Below are positions 1-12,097 of a stretch of 64,000 bases of DNA, one piece after another; positions within the stretch are counted from its first letter, which is position 1; every line of letters begins with the position of its first letter. Position numbers and translations under genes: made by a program. Below the pieces are notes generated by a model that saw only the letters and a program-made list of their open reading frames with translations, was not told where the DNA came from and did no database searches. The stretch is from Chenopodium formosanum (Eukaryota; Streptophyta; Magnoliopsida; Caryophyllales; Amaranthaceae), in contig CM044879.1 in NCBI GenBank assembly GCA_024500155.1, forward strand, positions 7,517,501 through 7,581,500. Direction: 5' to 3'.

Positions 1-437
1 ACCCTGTAACAGCTGCCTGTTCTCTCCAATCCATTGAAGGCGAGATGTCATAATGGGTAAGGTTTTTATACCTGAACTCTGTTGTCATCGAACCATTGGA
101 TATGGAATGAAATTGCCTCTTATAACCCGTATGCGCTCAGTAGTTAACTCGCTAAAAGCATTAACTCCTAATGTGAACATTTTGTTTCATGAAGCATTAT
201 TACCATTAAATCTCTCTAGATATTCGAGATTATTCTTAAATATGTTGAAACGTTTCTCCTTCTCAGTCTCATCCTTGTAAATACGACCATGTTGAGTCAT
301 CCATCGCTCGTGTTTTTTCTTATTAACAAGACTTTGTGAAGGTCTAGGGGACGAGGTAAGGCATGAGATGCCCAAAATCCTAAAGCAATGACGATAAAAG
401 AGATGAAGTGGAAGTGATAATGGTTTGTAAAAGCCAT
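1..437 (-). pseudogene. Cysteine protease relic psi1 (exon 1, 5' part)
   Basis: This is a broken copy of exon 1 of a C1A papain-like protease and continues past the left edge. The start codon is at 437-435. The signal peptide and the start of the I29 inhibitor propeptide are readable and closely match CP2 (13213-13684). A one-base deletion in the T-run near 311-318 shifts the frame. After that, WMTQHGRIYKDE and KRFNIFKNNLEY can be read in another frame until a TGA at about 187-189, where CP2 has Ser. A further deletion removes several codons near 133, within the stretch matching CP2 THTGYK..TTEEF. Three independent lesions make it a pseudogene. Confidence 0.9.
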
Positions 438-1195
438 TTATAGCTTTAGAGAATATAGCTACTACTAGAGGAGTATGATGTAATTGGGTAATTTAAGTGA
501 TGTACAAAATGAATGGCTTTTTTTGTGTGTGAAAGTAGTATTTAATTATTTATCTTGATTCCAAAACTAACTAAGATAACAAATCGGAAACAATTAACCA
601 TTTTAATCCTATAAACAAGGTTTTTTTTGTTTCAAATTCTTAATTTACAATATTCAAAAATATTTTGAGCTTTCAAATTATTATTCATAACTCCATATCT
701 AAAGTATACTTGGTTCTAAATCTTCTAGTGGAACAAAATGAGTTCAACAAAATTTTGAACAGAAATCATTTCTCTGTATTATTCATTCAATTTTTGTCTC
801 ACTACAAAAAGAATATTCTGATGATTATTACTCCAAGTGGCAACACTTATAACCAAATTTGATTCCAACCAAAAGTTTATATTAACCTATTTATCTCATC
901 TACCCCCACAAAAAAATATATTTTATCTAAAGAATCAACCTCTATTTCCCCTTTTTCGTTTTTGTTTATTATTATTATTATAATTATTATTATTATTATA
1001 GAATGGTCTTATTGTGAGACAATTAATCAATTAGATATCAAAAGCAATCATATATACTTGAGACTGTAAAATGTTAATATATGAAAAATTGATACAAATT
1101 CTCTAAAAAGTTATATTCCAAACAATAAGTGTCTTTATGTCTTTGTTAAAATCATATCATATTGTCAGTTTATCATATAACAATTCTTTTTTCTC
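438..1195. other. Former upstream region of psi1, no gene
   Basis: No gene is visible. The stretch is AT-rich and aligns with 15645-16650, which sits in the same position upstream of psi4, so both are copies of an ancestral protease upstream region. It contains a TTA/TAT microsatellite at about 967-1001. It also keeps the empty site (494-496) of the MITE found at 15704-15935. Confidence 0.7.
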
Positions 1196-1480
1196 ACCAA
1201 TTTATTGAAAGTGATCGGAATGTCATAACCAGCTAGGTTTTTATACCTAAACTTGGTTATTGTCGAATCATTGAGATATGTAATGAAATTGCATCATATA
1301 ACTAGTTTTATTGTATGAATGAGACTATAAAGTAAAGCATTGATGACTAATGTAAACACTTTGTTTGATAAAACATTATCATTTAAATTCTCTATATACA
1401 CAAGATTTTTCAGTTGAAACGCTTTTTTTTCTCATTCTACACGACTATGTTGAGACATCCAAAGCTTTGTGAAAGTTAAG
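1196..1480 (-). pseudogene. Cysteine protease relic psi2 (old exon 1 fragment)
   Basis: This is a strongly decayed minus-strand copy of cysteine protease exon 1. Segments matching the mature-domain start, the GTNAFSDL-type region and the ERFNIN region of CP1/CP2 follow in the correct order but with many indels and stops. The same decayed sequence recurs at 16651-16960 and, less closely, at 14836-15268, so it was already a relic when the block was duplicated. The end near 1480 meets the copia element. Confidence 0.75.
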
Positions 1481-2541
1481 AGAGTTAAGATAAGGCGTCT
1501 CTCCTAAACTTTGGCATGATTGTTTGGGTCATCTGGGGCTCCTATCTTAGATGCTCTTAGGAAAAATAATTGCATTGATTGTAATAGAGTTTTTCTAATT
1601 CTAGTATTTGTGGTTCTTGTGTATTGGGAAAACATATTAAACTTCCTTTTGCTTCTTCTTTATCAAGTACTACTATGCCGTTTGACATTATTCATAGTGA
1701 TCTTTGGTCATCACCAATTTTGAGTTCTTTGGGTCATAAATATTATATGTTGATTTTGGATGATTTCTCAAATTATTTGTGGACTTTTCCTTTATCTCGT
1801 AAGTCGGATGTGTTTGATAATTTCATGGCTTTCAAAACACATATCCTAACCCAATTTGAGCGTCATATTAAAAATGTACAATGTGATAATGGTAGAGAGC
1901 TTGATGATAGTTCCTTTTGGGATTTTTGTAAGGCACATGGCATGTCTTTTAGATTATCTTGCCCTCATACTTCTTCACAAAATGGGAAGGCCGAAAGAAA
2001 AATAAGAACCATAAATAATATCACTCGTATCTCTTCCCCTATCTTTTAGGCATCATGCCCTGCAAATGGCAACATATCTTCTTAATATTCTTCCTAGCAA
2101 ACTATTGGGAAACAAGTCTCCTCTTGAGATTCTTTATAATAGGATCCCATCTTATTCTCACTTATGGGTATTTGGTTGTTTATGCTATCCTCTCATTCCC
2201 TCTACTACTATTAATAAGCTACAACCTAGATCAACTCCGTGTGTATTTTTGGGTTATCCTACAAACCATCGTGGATACAAATGTTTTGATTTATCATCTA
2301 ATAAAATAATCGTTTGTCGCCATGTTTTATTTGATGAGACTAAGTTTCTGTTTGCTAATTTATTTGTTCCACATGCCGATTCATATGATTTTCTTGATGA
2401 TGGTCTTAATCCATACATTATGCATCACATCTCAAATTCCCAGGAACAAAATAAATCCCCACCTCAATCTCTCTTACAAAACTCTCCCACGATCTAGCAG
2501 GCCCAGCCCACCCCAGCAGCCTGTGGGTTACCTCATCCTCC

Positions 2542-5151
2542 AATTAGTATTACATGCACCATGGTGCACCTACCTCTAGGTGCACCAGGCCCAATCTGCT
2601 TCCCAGCCCAATTGAATTCACACCCAGTAGATTCAAGCCCGCGTCCAACAGATTGAAGCCCAACTTTTTTTTTCTTTTTAATTCTCCCTTATTTTACCTT
2701 TAAATTACTAGAATATCAATAGGAAAAAATCTACTTTTGTATTTACTTTAGCATAAAGTTTCTTGTATTTTGTTATTAGAAACAAATGGAGATTTGCTGA
2801 TTTTTATTTTTTGGGAGCTTTTTGACCAATTTTGGTGGATTGTGCAATAAAATTAGCAAATCTAATATTAATCGTTCCATATCCATTACCTTCATTTTTT
2901 TGTTCATAAATTTCCTGTTTTATATCCATGTACGTTGTCTTTGATGTCCATATATATGTGATGTATGAAGTAATAATTTGTGTATAACTTTTATCAAGTA
3001 TTTTGGTATGAAATAACAATTTATTTGGATGTTGTGTATTTCCTTCTTTTGTTGCTTAATATTAAATTATAGATCAACTAATGAACACTTCTGAACATCC
3101 TATAGAAACTTCTGATAAGACACCGGAAGCAACACAAAAGCCCCCATAAACTTATGATAAGCCCCTAGAATTTTCTGATAATCCACTAGAAAACACTAAA
3201 CCACTTCAAAAACCTTTGACCCCCCTACAAAAACTTCTGAACCCAAATTACAAATCACTGAACACCCTTCGAAAACATTTTGACCACCTTCAAAAATCAC
3301 TGAACCCCGACCACAAACTACTGAACACCCTATAAAAACCTATGAACCCCGTACAAAAACTTATGAACCCCGTACAAAAACTTCTAAACACCCTATAAAA
3401 ACTTCTGAACCCCAACCATTGAACACCCAATCAAAACTTATGAACCCCCTACAAAAACTTTTGAACCCCAACCACAAACTACTAAACACCCTACAAAACC
3501 TTTGAAACCTCTACAAAAATATTTGAACCCCAACCACAAACCACTGAACACCTTACATAAACTTTTGAACCCCAACCACAAACCACTAAACATCCTTCAA
3601 AAACTTCTTGACCCGAAGACACTGCTCGGAATGCTGCTCAGCCTTCAGACTTTCCTTATAAGAAACTTCATACGTTATAACTGCAATAAACAAACACAGT
3701 TCATAATAAACATTACTGGTGTTCAAAAATAAAACAACAAAGTTCAAATACTGAAAAGAAATATTCATAATGACTTTTACAATTAATTTCTAAAAAGCAT
3801 ATATAAATACTCAGAGAATTATGTAAAACGGAAAGATTCATTAAAGTAACCTAAATGTTCATAAAAATAGAAACAATGTTCATAATATGATACTATTCAT
3901 AACAATTTTGATAATAAATACAATGAAAAGTGCTTACTCAAATTATATAAACAAAATGTTCAAATACATGATATAAACAAATTATATTCATAAATAACAA
4001 ATTAAAGCGTCAATTCAACAATTAAATTATAATGAAACTGAAAATCATCAAAAAAAAATTAGGAATTAAAATCAAAAATAAAATTCAACACACTTTCAAC
4101 GACATAAATAACATTAAATATATGAATATTTTCAAATAATCAATCTAAGTCAATTGTTCATAAAAAGAAACATATACATCTTCAAATATATAACATAATA
4201 GGTTCATAATTACAAAACATAAAAAGGTTTTAAAAATTCATAATCAAAAACAAAATAAATTTTCATATGCAAAGAATTCAAATCTTTAGTTATATAAATT
4301 ATAAAGTATAGAATACCAATTTTTTTAAAAAAAAACGATTACAAAATAAATAGATCTAAAAAAAGTTCATAAGACATGTATCACACGTTCAAAATTATAA
4401 TTAAGATGCTCACAAATCCAAAAATATATGTCAGGAAATGTATCATATGTTCATATTTGTAACTTAAAATGTTCAAAATACCAAAATATAACAAAAAACA
4501 GATCTGTTAATAATAGAATACACAAATATTACTAAAAAAAAAAACAAAATAATATGAAAGCTACCAATTTCGAAATTCAAACCTAGCCATAGTGATTTAG
4601 ACAACGGAATCTCATTGGAAAATAATCATCTTCGTCGTCTTAAACACCTTCTCCTCGTCAAATCTGCCATTTTAAACTTCACTTCTTTGCAAAAACTCCA
4701 TTAACAAAGCTTCAAATTGAAGGTTGAAGAAAACGAATTTTGAAATTAATATGTGGTGATCAACAATGGTGATGAAGGAATAAAATCAACAACAATGAAT
4801 GAATTTAAGAAAAAAAAAATAGAGGTGAGAGAAATTAGCTAGAAATTATGAATTGTAAGATGAAGAGATGAAGGATCTTGATCTATGGTGATGAAAAATA
4901 GTGATGAAGAAATTAAATCCAAAAAAAATAATGAATGAATTTAAGAGAGAGAAAAATAGAGGAGAGAGAAGATAGAGGAGTGAGAAATCAGAATTTAAAA
5001 AAGTGCGAGGGAGGAGAAGAGAGGAGAGAGAAAATACCGAGAGATAAATGTTGGTAGTGATGAGTTGATGACAAATTATAAAATACGTGGCATCTTATTA
5101 CTGGTGGTGCACACAGTTTAACATGCACAATGGTGCATGTTATAATTTGCG
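2542..5151. mobile_element. Nested insertion in copia, Mutator-like, 10-bp TSD
   Basis: This 2610-bp segment separates the integrase and RT halves of the copia element and is flanked on both sides by CTCATCCTCC (2532-2541 and 5152-5161). Near the left end lies the 14-bp palindrome TGCACCATGGTGCA; near the right end is the almost identical TGCACAATGGTGCA, in inverted arrangement. The 10-bp duplication and extended subterminal repeats fit a non-autonomous Mutator-like element. No transposase is readable. The interior holds the tandem repeats at 3086-3625 and AT-rich DNA with many TTCATAA-type words (3760-4500). The class is inferred; the insertion is seen directly. Confidence 0.72.
3086..3625. 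repeat. Degenerate tandem repeat, about 35-40 bp period
   Basis: Variants of the words GAACCCC, AACCACAAAC, CACTGAACACCC and TACAAAAACTTCTGA follow one another about 13 times with changing spacing. In one frame the repeat encodes a Pro/Thr/Glu/Gln-rich low-complexity peptide, but stops occur throughout. It may be the decayed remnant of a repetitive coding exon captured by the element, or a plain satellite-like expansion. Confidence 0.75.
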
Positions 5152-6928
5152 CTCATCCTCCCAGCCCAACAGTCCCGTCTCCAAGCTCCAACCCACCACA
5201 AAATTTTGCTCCTCCACATATTTCCCAACCGACCCAAACACATTCAGGCCCACAAACTACTCCTGCTCCTCCAATTAATTTCCAGCAGCCCAGAATGGTG
5301 ACTAGGAGTCAACATGGGATTGTCAAGCCCAATCCTAAGTATACCCAACAATCATTACACACATCAGTCATGAAATCCCCTTTACCTCGTAATCCGGTTG
5401 AGGCACTTCGTGATCCTAATTGGAAATTAGCCATGGATGAGGAATTTAATGCTATTATTAAAAATAAGACATGGGAGTTGGTGCCCCGTCCGCCTGATGT
5501 TAATGTTATTCGGTCCATGTGGATATTTACTCATAAAGTCAAATCTATTGGTGTGTTTGAGAGGCATAAAGCCCGTCTTGTAGGTGATGGAAAAACTCAA
5601 CAGGTTGGCATTGATTGTGGGGAGACTTTTAGCCCGGTTGTGAAACCGGCTACCATCCGGACTGTTCTCAGTATTTCTCTCTCAAAGGCATGGCCTATTT
5701 ATTAATTAGATGTCAAAAATGCTTTTTTGCATGATGAGCTTCAGGAAACGGTTTATATGCATCAACCTTTGGGTTACAGGGACCGTACTCATCCTGATTA
5801 TGTATGTCTTCTGCACAAGGCTATATATGGCCTTAAACAGGCTCCTCGGGCTTGGTATAAGCGTTTTGCTGACTTTGTTTTGTCTCTAGGTTTTACTAAC
5901 AGTACCATGGACAACTCTTTGTTCATCCTCCAGAGAGGGACGGATATGGCTTACATATTATTGTATGTTGATGATATTATTCTCACAGCTTCTACAGATA
6001 CTCTCCGGTGTTCCATAATGAATCTTCTTAGCTCAAAGTTTGCTATGAAGGATCTAGGGCATCTTAATTATTTTCTTCGTATTGCTGTCACTAGACATTA
6101 GGGTGGTATGTTTCTTTCACAGCGAAAGTATGCACAGGAAATAATTGAGCGAGCTGGGATGTCTTCTTGTAAGCCGTCCCTCACTCCGGTTGACACCAAC
6201 TCAAAGGTTAGTGCTACCTCTAGCGCTAATTTTGAGGATCCTACATTGTATAGGAGTCTTGCAGGGGCTCTACAATACCTTACTTTCACACAGCCAGATA
6301 TTTCTTATGCCGTCCAACAGGTGTGCCTACATATGCATGATCCCCTTGTTGATCACATGTCCGCCCTTAAGCGGGTAATCAGATATATTAAGGGTACTAT
6401 AGACTATGGTCTACACTTGTATCCTTCTTCTTTTTCTTCTCTGGTCTCGTATACTGATGCAGATTGGGGTGGATGCCCTGATACGAGACGCTCGACATCT
6501 GGTTATTGTGTATTTTTGGGTGATAACTTGGTTTTTTTGGTCATCGAAGAGACAACCAACGTTGTCAAAATCTAGTGCAGAGGCCGAGTTTAGGGGAGTT
6601 GTTAATGTAGTATCTGAGTCGTGTTGGCTCCGAAATCTCCTTCTCGAATTACTTTTTCCGATTAAAAAGGAGACTCTGGTGTATTGTGACAATGTAAGTG
6701 CTATCTATTTATCTGGCAATCCGGTTCAGCATCAACGAACAAAACATATTGAGATGGACATACATTTTTTGTTCGAGAGAAGGTTGCCCGTGGTGAAGTC
6801 CGAGTTCTTCATGTGCCATCTCGATATCAAACTGCGGACATTTTTACAAAGGGACTCCCACGAGTTCTCTTTAATGATTTAGGGACAGTCTTAGTGTCCG
6901 TCCACCTCCCGCTTCGACTGTGGGGATG

Positions 6929-7105
6929 TGTTAAGATAAGTGTAAATATTATTGTTACCTTGTATTTAGCCTTAGGATTATTTCCTTTCCTTGTTTATAG
7001 CTAAATTAGTGGCATAGCCTAATCCTATACACCGTATATATTTCGACACTTATCAATGATAATATTCACGGAAAGTATTCTTTCACAAATACATAATTAT
7101 AACAC
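6929..7105 (+). repeat. Probable 3' LTR of the copia element
   Basis: After the end of RNase H (6840-6880) comes a short purine tract, TGGGGATG, then TGTTAAGATAAGTG, a typical LTR start with TG. The following AT-rich stretch contains TATATATT and ends near the AACACA at about 7100-7105. No second LTR is left for comparison, so the right border is approximate. Confidence 0.55.
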
Positions 7106-7276
7106 ACAAATAATCCATGCATACATTGCATGCTTAACTACTTGAAGAAAATGTATTATAAATGTATGTCCGAAGAAGGATTTTTGAAGTAATATAATAA
7201 CCTAACAAAAGTTTAGAACATAAACTCATTCAATCATAATGTAATAAGCCGTAGCTAGACATCCTTTTGACATAGA

Positions 7277-9000
7277 TCAAACAGGATAAGAAGCGTCCAA
7301 TGTGATACCACATTTATTCTGTCCTCTGATAAGTCTCATATAACCATTTTCACCCCAACTTTCGCCCCACGAGTTCTTTAACAACCAATAATCAGTCCCA
7401 TCTGTGGTTGTGCCATACCCGATAGCAGTAACAGCATGAGTAATGTCGTTGCTACACTCTCCTTGGAAGACTCCACTTTGGTAGTGTAAGAAATCAAACC
7501 CGCTACCATCAAGTCCAACCGCGACAGGCTGGTTGGAAACAGCTTTCATCAGGGCAGCCTCGTCGTTAGGTGGAATTGATTCAAACCCGCTTATTGTCAC
7601 AGCACTTGTTTCAGGTTGGCATTGACTCGGAATACCGTTGGTTGCAGTGTATGGGTAATCGTCTTCTGTTGAAATACCTTGGTTATTTTCAATGTATTGG
7701 AAAGCTGTTTTCATCTCACCGCCTTCACAACCATTGTTGTCTTGCACACAATCAACAAGTTGCTCCTCTGAAAGTGAGATTAATTGTCTTGTTTTTATTT
7801 GGTTTAGCCCTTCTACTGCCCCAACTGTTGAGAATGCCCAACAACACCCTACAAAATTTTAAAACATGATCAGAAACATTTAAATTTAGAGTGAAAAAAA
7901 AGTCTTAAGTGCAATTGTGTACAATTAAAAGAGGAATTGAGAAAAATTCTACCATAGTCATCCTTAAAATGAATAATATTACTATACTCAATTTTGATTG
8001 GCTGATTTTTTATTCACTTTTTTTGTCGGTCAAACTTATTAAAGATGATTTTTCTTTCAACGCATTTTGTATGTAGCTGGCAATACCATGTGGCCGCTTG
8101 TAAACGAACAAAGTAACCCTTATACCTCTGACTGAATAACCCATATATACTAATCAATTAACCCATATAACACTGATTGAGTAATCCTTATAACGCTAAC
8201 GAAGTTACCCCAATTCTAGTTGGCCCAAGCTATGACCAGCCACATATAAAAATTGGTGAGTTTTCTTTCTAAGAGTTCGGTCATTTCTTTATTTCAAATA
8301 TTAATTATTATTTTTTTAAAATTCTTTTTAATTTCATAATAAACTATCAGCTTCTAAAAGAGGAAAATCATTTTTTAATTAGTTTGACCAACAAAAAACA
8401 AAAATTAGTCAATCAAAATTAAGTATAGTTTTAGACATTTAATAAGGATGACTACCATAAAAACATTTGAAACAGAGAGTGTACGTAGTGATAAGAGGAT
8501 TATGTAAGATATTTCTCTATTGATTTCGTACCACATGACCCTTGGTCCTTTATCCCTGTGACTGCTCCGTAATCTCTCCAATCCATTGAAGACGCGATGT
8601 CAGCATCAGTAAGGTTTTCGTACCTAAACCTTGTTGTGACCGAACCACCAAATGTGGAATCAGATCGCTTTTTATAACCAGTGTGAGTAGCTACAAACTC
8701 CTCAGTGGTTAAATCACTAAAGGCATTAGTACCTAATGTGTATAGTTTATTTGATGATGCATTAGCATTGAAATTTTCTATACGTTCAACATTCTTTTTG
8801 AATATGTTGAAACGCTTCTCCTTCTCTATCTCATCCTTGTAAACTCGCCCATGTCGAGCCATCCAAAGCTCATGCCTCTCTCTTAAAGACAAGGCTTTGT
8901 GATGGTCAAGAGGACGAGCCAAGGCTTGGGTAGCACAAAGCCCCAAGATAAGGACTAAGGCTAAGCATAAGAATTGGAAATGTTGGTTTGCAAAAGCCAT
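7277..9000 (-). CDS. Papain-like cysteine protease CP1 (SAG39/SAG12 type)
   Basis: Two exons, 9000-8532 and 7848-7277, give a 346-aa preproprotein. The order is signal peptide (about 1-28), I29 propeptide with the ERFNIN-type helix (EKEKRFNIFKKN..RIENFN) and GTNAFSD, then the peptidase C1A domain. Catalytic elements are all present: QGSCGCCWAFS (Gln and active Cys), THAVTAIGYG (His) and KNSWGESWGENGY (Asn). Donor G|GTACG and acceptor TTTGTAG|GG join in phase 1 within the Gly codon of CGCC, as in CP2 and CP3. Such enzymes are vacuolar or secreted endopeptidases active in senescence, seed or defence proteolysis. The intron (683 bp) carries a TIR element (7957-8452). No lesion was seen. Confidence 0.93.
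7957..8452. mobile_element. TIR element in the CP1 intron (TA duplication)
   Basis: A 496-bp element starts GTCATCCTT and ends AAGGATGAC, flanked by TA on both sides. The inverted similarity extends about 75 bp inward (for example TCAATTTTGATTGGCTGA against its counterpart near 8400). TA duplication points to a Stowaway/Tc1-mariner type. The centre (8107-8215) contains a decayed series of TAACCC..GACTGA words. Without it the host intron would be about 187 bp. Confidence 0.75.
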
Positions 9001-9088
9001 TAAGATTTTAAGATTATGAGAGAATATGTCGTTGGGAGATAATAAATGTTGTTAAGTTGGATGCACAAAATGGTAATAATGTGTCTAT

Positions 9089-9096
9089 CTTATATA
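9089..9096 (-). promoter_or_regulatory. Likely TATA box of CP1
   Basis: The minus strand reads TATATAAG here, about 90 bp upstream of the CP1 start codon, which would leave a leader of about 60 nt. Inferred from position and sequence only. Confidence 0.55.
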
Positions 9097-9373
9097 GGTA
9101 GGCATCCATTAATATGAAATGTACGTAAACATTTTTCTTAACCAATCTGTACGTTTTACAAATTACATTACAGTTCATGGAAACTACAAAGTTGACGTAG
9201 AATGATAATTTGTCTTCCGTCTTCCCCTCCGTAATTAAATATTAGATTCCTTTCAAATGGTCTGTAATAAGAATCAGTCGATAATCAAGAAAGGATGACT
9301 CGTCAGTATACAGTCTATACACATACTTAATAATTCAAAGTAATAATTAATAATACTCGTGTAAAAATTGGTA

Positions 9374-9462
9374 CTCCCTCCGTCCCTTAATTAGATTCCT
9401 ATTTCTCTATTATGTGAGGAATAGATGCTAGAATTAGGAATCTAATTAGGGGACGGAGGGAG
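9374..9462. mobile_element. Stowaway MITE (89 bp)
   Basis: The element has perfect-looking terminal inverted repeats CTCCCTCCGTCCC / GGGACGGAGGGAG, flanked by TA on both sides, and can fold into one hairpin. These ends are typical of plant Stowaway MITEs mobilised by mariner-like transposases. Confidence 0.92.
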
Positions 9463-9688
9463 TATTATATATACCATTGAGTCATTGACAAATTCAATAA
9501 TAAGCTAATAACTTATATAATTAAAATAAATAAATAAATAAATATATAAAATCGTTAAATCTAGTAGTAGAGACGTAGTTCGAAAAATAACATGTAACTA
9601 ATGTCAATGTTAATCAATCAATCAATTAAAGCCTTAATCTGTTAAATGAACCAGAAATGAAAATAATGTCAATGTATAAAGTGTAAAC

Positions 9689-10327
9689 TAGTGAGTGACC
9701 CCCGGGCGTTGCCCAAAGTTGCTACTGTTGTAGCGTACAATCAATAAATTTTTTAGAAGGCTTTTCAAAACTGCAATTGTCATTGTCAAACCAAAATTGA
9801 GTTATTCTTATAGTTTTTTTTATTTTTAAATTGAATTTTGTGGTTTGCACTTATATGAATTTTTTTCTATACAAATAACATACAAGTAGTTGATATTGGC
9901 TTAGATGATTAAATAGTAATATGTGTAATAAGAGGTTTAGGAACACTTTTTAATATGCAGAGTACGAAGTAGGGAATAAAGAGTGAAGTAGGAAATAAAT
10001 ATGTGTTTTTTTTGTAATAATTAAGCCATATGGTTTAAAGTTAAATATATTTCTTTTTCATAATTATAATGTGTTTGATAATTAGCTTAGATTGCTAAAG
10101 AGTCAATTTTGTTGTAAGTGGTTTGAGGTTCAAATCCTTATCATCATTTTTTTATATTTAGTGATGGTGTGGTATGTGGAGATGTTGGGTAGGTGACATG
10201 GCGCCGTCAAATGTTTGTGAAGTGACGTGGCGTCATGAATTATTGGTGAAGTGACGTGGCATAATTTGGAAGAGACTACGTGGCGCATAGACGTTTTTAT
10301 AAACGTCTTTTAATATAGTAGTATAGA
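9689..10327 (-). mobile_element. Helitron-like element, copy 1
   Basis: On the minus strand the element begins TCTATACTACTATATTAAAAG after an A (10328) and ends in CTAG followed by T. Just before that end lies a GC hairpin, GGGCAACGCCC. A 5' TC, a 3' CTRR, a subterminal hairpin and insertion between A and T are the Helitron signature. At 639 bp it has no Rep/helicase gene and is non-autonomous. It shares internal sequence with copies at 26213-26534 and 26538-26930, including a tRNA-like A/B-box cassette on the plus strand (10083-10137). Confidence 0.75.
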
Positions 10328-12097
10328 TATAAATACCAATTTTGCAATGGCTACAATAATTTTGGGCCACTATAACTTTTAAATCATGGCCGTACACTTG
10401 TCAATATTAATTCCACGTCATCCATATTGAGTTGAGGCAGTTGACTTGACAAAAATAAATAAATAAATAAAATAAAATAATATAAAAATTTTAATTTAAA
10501 TTAAAAATTAAAACTGCATTACCCCCTTCCTTTCTAAACTCGGATCCTCATACGGAGTATTACATTATTAAATTACTCCATTGCTTACCATGAATTAATG
10601 GTTTTCATAGGTAACCCTACACAGCAGAAATTAAAACAATTAATTCAATCTGATCAAAATTCCACCATTGATCATTTTTGCTATACCTTGCTTCCATTTT
10701 CTGTAATCTGATCTAATGCTTATGTTAATCAATCTAATGTTGTTTCATCACATAATTTGAATTCTTGATGTTTATATTCTCGGAGTATATGTGTGTAAAT
10801 TAATTCTCAACCTTCCATCAATGGAGGAATAGTTATACGATCATTAAATAAATTGATAGAGTTTTATTGATTTTTTTTTATTAATTGGTAAAAGCAGCTT
10901 TTTTTGGATTGAAAAAAGTTATGGTTTAATAAATGAATGGATAGGATTTCCTCTAAAAAATAAAGGGTCTAGATTAAAAGTAATACAATGGCCATAATTT
11001 TAATGTAGCCATTGAATAGTCATCAAATACTCAACTCCTCTGTTTTTTTTAATTATTATTGTGTTAAGTTCAGATTGTATATATAATTTTTTTATAAAAC
11101 CAAAAATATTTCATAGCCGATTGATTTTTTATTTCTTCTATAGCCGATTGATTTTTTGTTTCTTCTTTTTTTTATCTGTTTTGGGAAATTTAACCACTAC
11201 GAATTGATTAGCCCTTAATATCGTGACACTCCTACAATGTGACCACTTCACATTTACTGCACCAGAGTACCGGACATCGTGACAATTGTTAGTTTGGTTC
11301 GTCGCAACATGAATATAATTATAATATTATTTTTTTAATTTTTTTCTTTTTTTGACATGAGCTTAATAAATGATTTTGCTTATCTCATAACAAGAATTAC
11401 ATATATTCTCCAATCTTGGATGTTCTTTGAAAATTTAAACATAAGATGAGTTGACAGTGGACGTGAGATTCAAGGTCAATAGACCAAGAAATGAGGAATA
11501 GTCGTTACGCGAACAGCTAACACGGTTCCACACTTCCACTGCCAAGCCCCACACATTTTTTCTTTTTACTCTCTACTAGACGACGTGATTTTGGATTTAT
11601 AACGAAAAAAAACCTGATTTTTAGCTGTAATCCAAAACCAATTCAATTTTGCAACTTTGAACTCCTTTCTTTGAGAGAAAAGTAGGGGAATTGTTGTAAT
11701 TTTCATATTCTGTGTTACAATGTGTAAAGTGATGATTATTGGTTCTACCAATAGTCCTATACTGTCTTTTTTGTTACGAGATTTACTAATATCAAATTTT
11801 TGATTTTATGATACAATATTGTAGAAAACTTTAGAGTAATTATAAGCAATAAAGCAAGAACATACTAATCACACTTGATATTTTATGAAATCTTCTAGAA
11901 CACGTAAATACTCCATCAAAACAAATAAGCCAATAAAATCTAGGCCACACCTAACATACAGTACTTTCAAAGTTGAGTATATACATAACTATATTTCTTT
12001 ATGAGAAAGGGAAAAACATCCTACCTATTTAAGATCATAATATTCTCTTAAAATAGGCTAATAAGATCATATAGATTATATAAGGAGTGTTGTCTTA
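10328..12097. other. Intergenic, no gene recognised
   Basis: AT-rich sequence with short AAAT runs (about 10450-10480). No open frame resembles a known protein, and no complete transposon ends were recognised. Confidence 0.6.

Larger units (their letters stand above)
1512..7105 (+). mobile_element. Ty1-copia retrotransposon, 5'-truncated and degenerate
   Basis: The polyprotein remnant runs in the order GAG-pre-integrase (WHDCLGHLG from 1512), integrase core (1680-2020; DLWSSP, the NGRELDDSS region, TSSQNGKAER), integrase C-terminal part (2066-2497), reverse transcriptase (5397-6100; KARLV, LDVKNAFLH, YVDDIIL) and RNase H (6550-6840; SKSSAEAEF, TKHIEMDIHF, DIFTKGLP). Integrase before RT identifies copia. 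Gag, protease, the 5' LTR and the primer-binding site are absent. Lesions include frameshifts near 1600, 2045 and in the T-run at 6530-6537, in-frame stops at about 5703 and 6099, and the nested insertion 2542-5151. It cannot encode an active element. Confidence 0.93.

Noticed and set aside
5087..6575. Several open frames that look like separate genes
   Set aside because: They are pieces of one copia polyprotein separated by stops and frameshifts.
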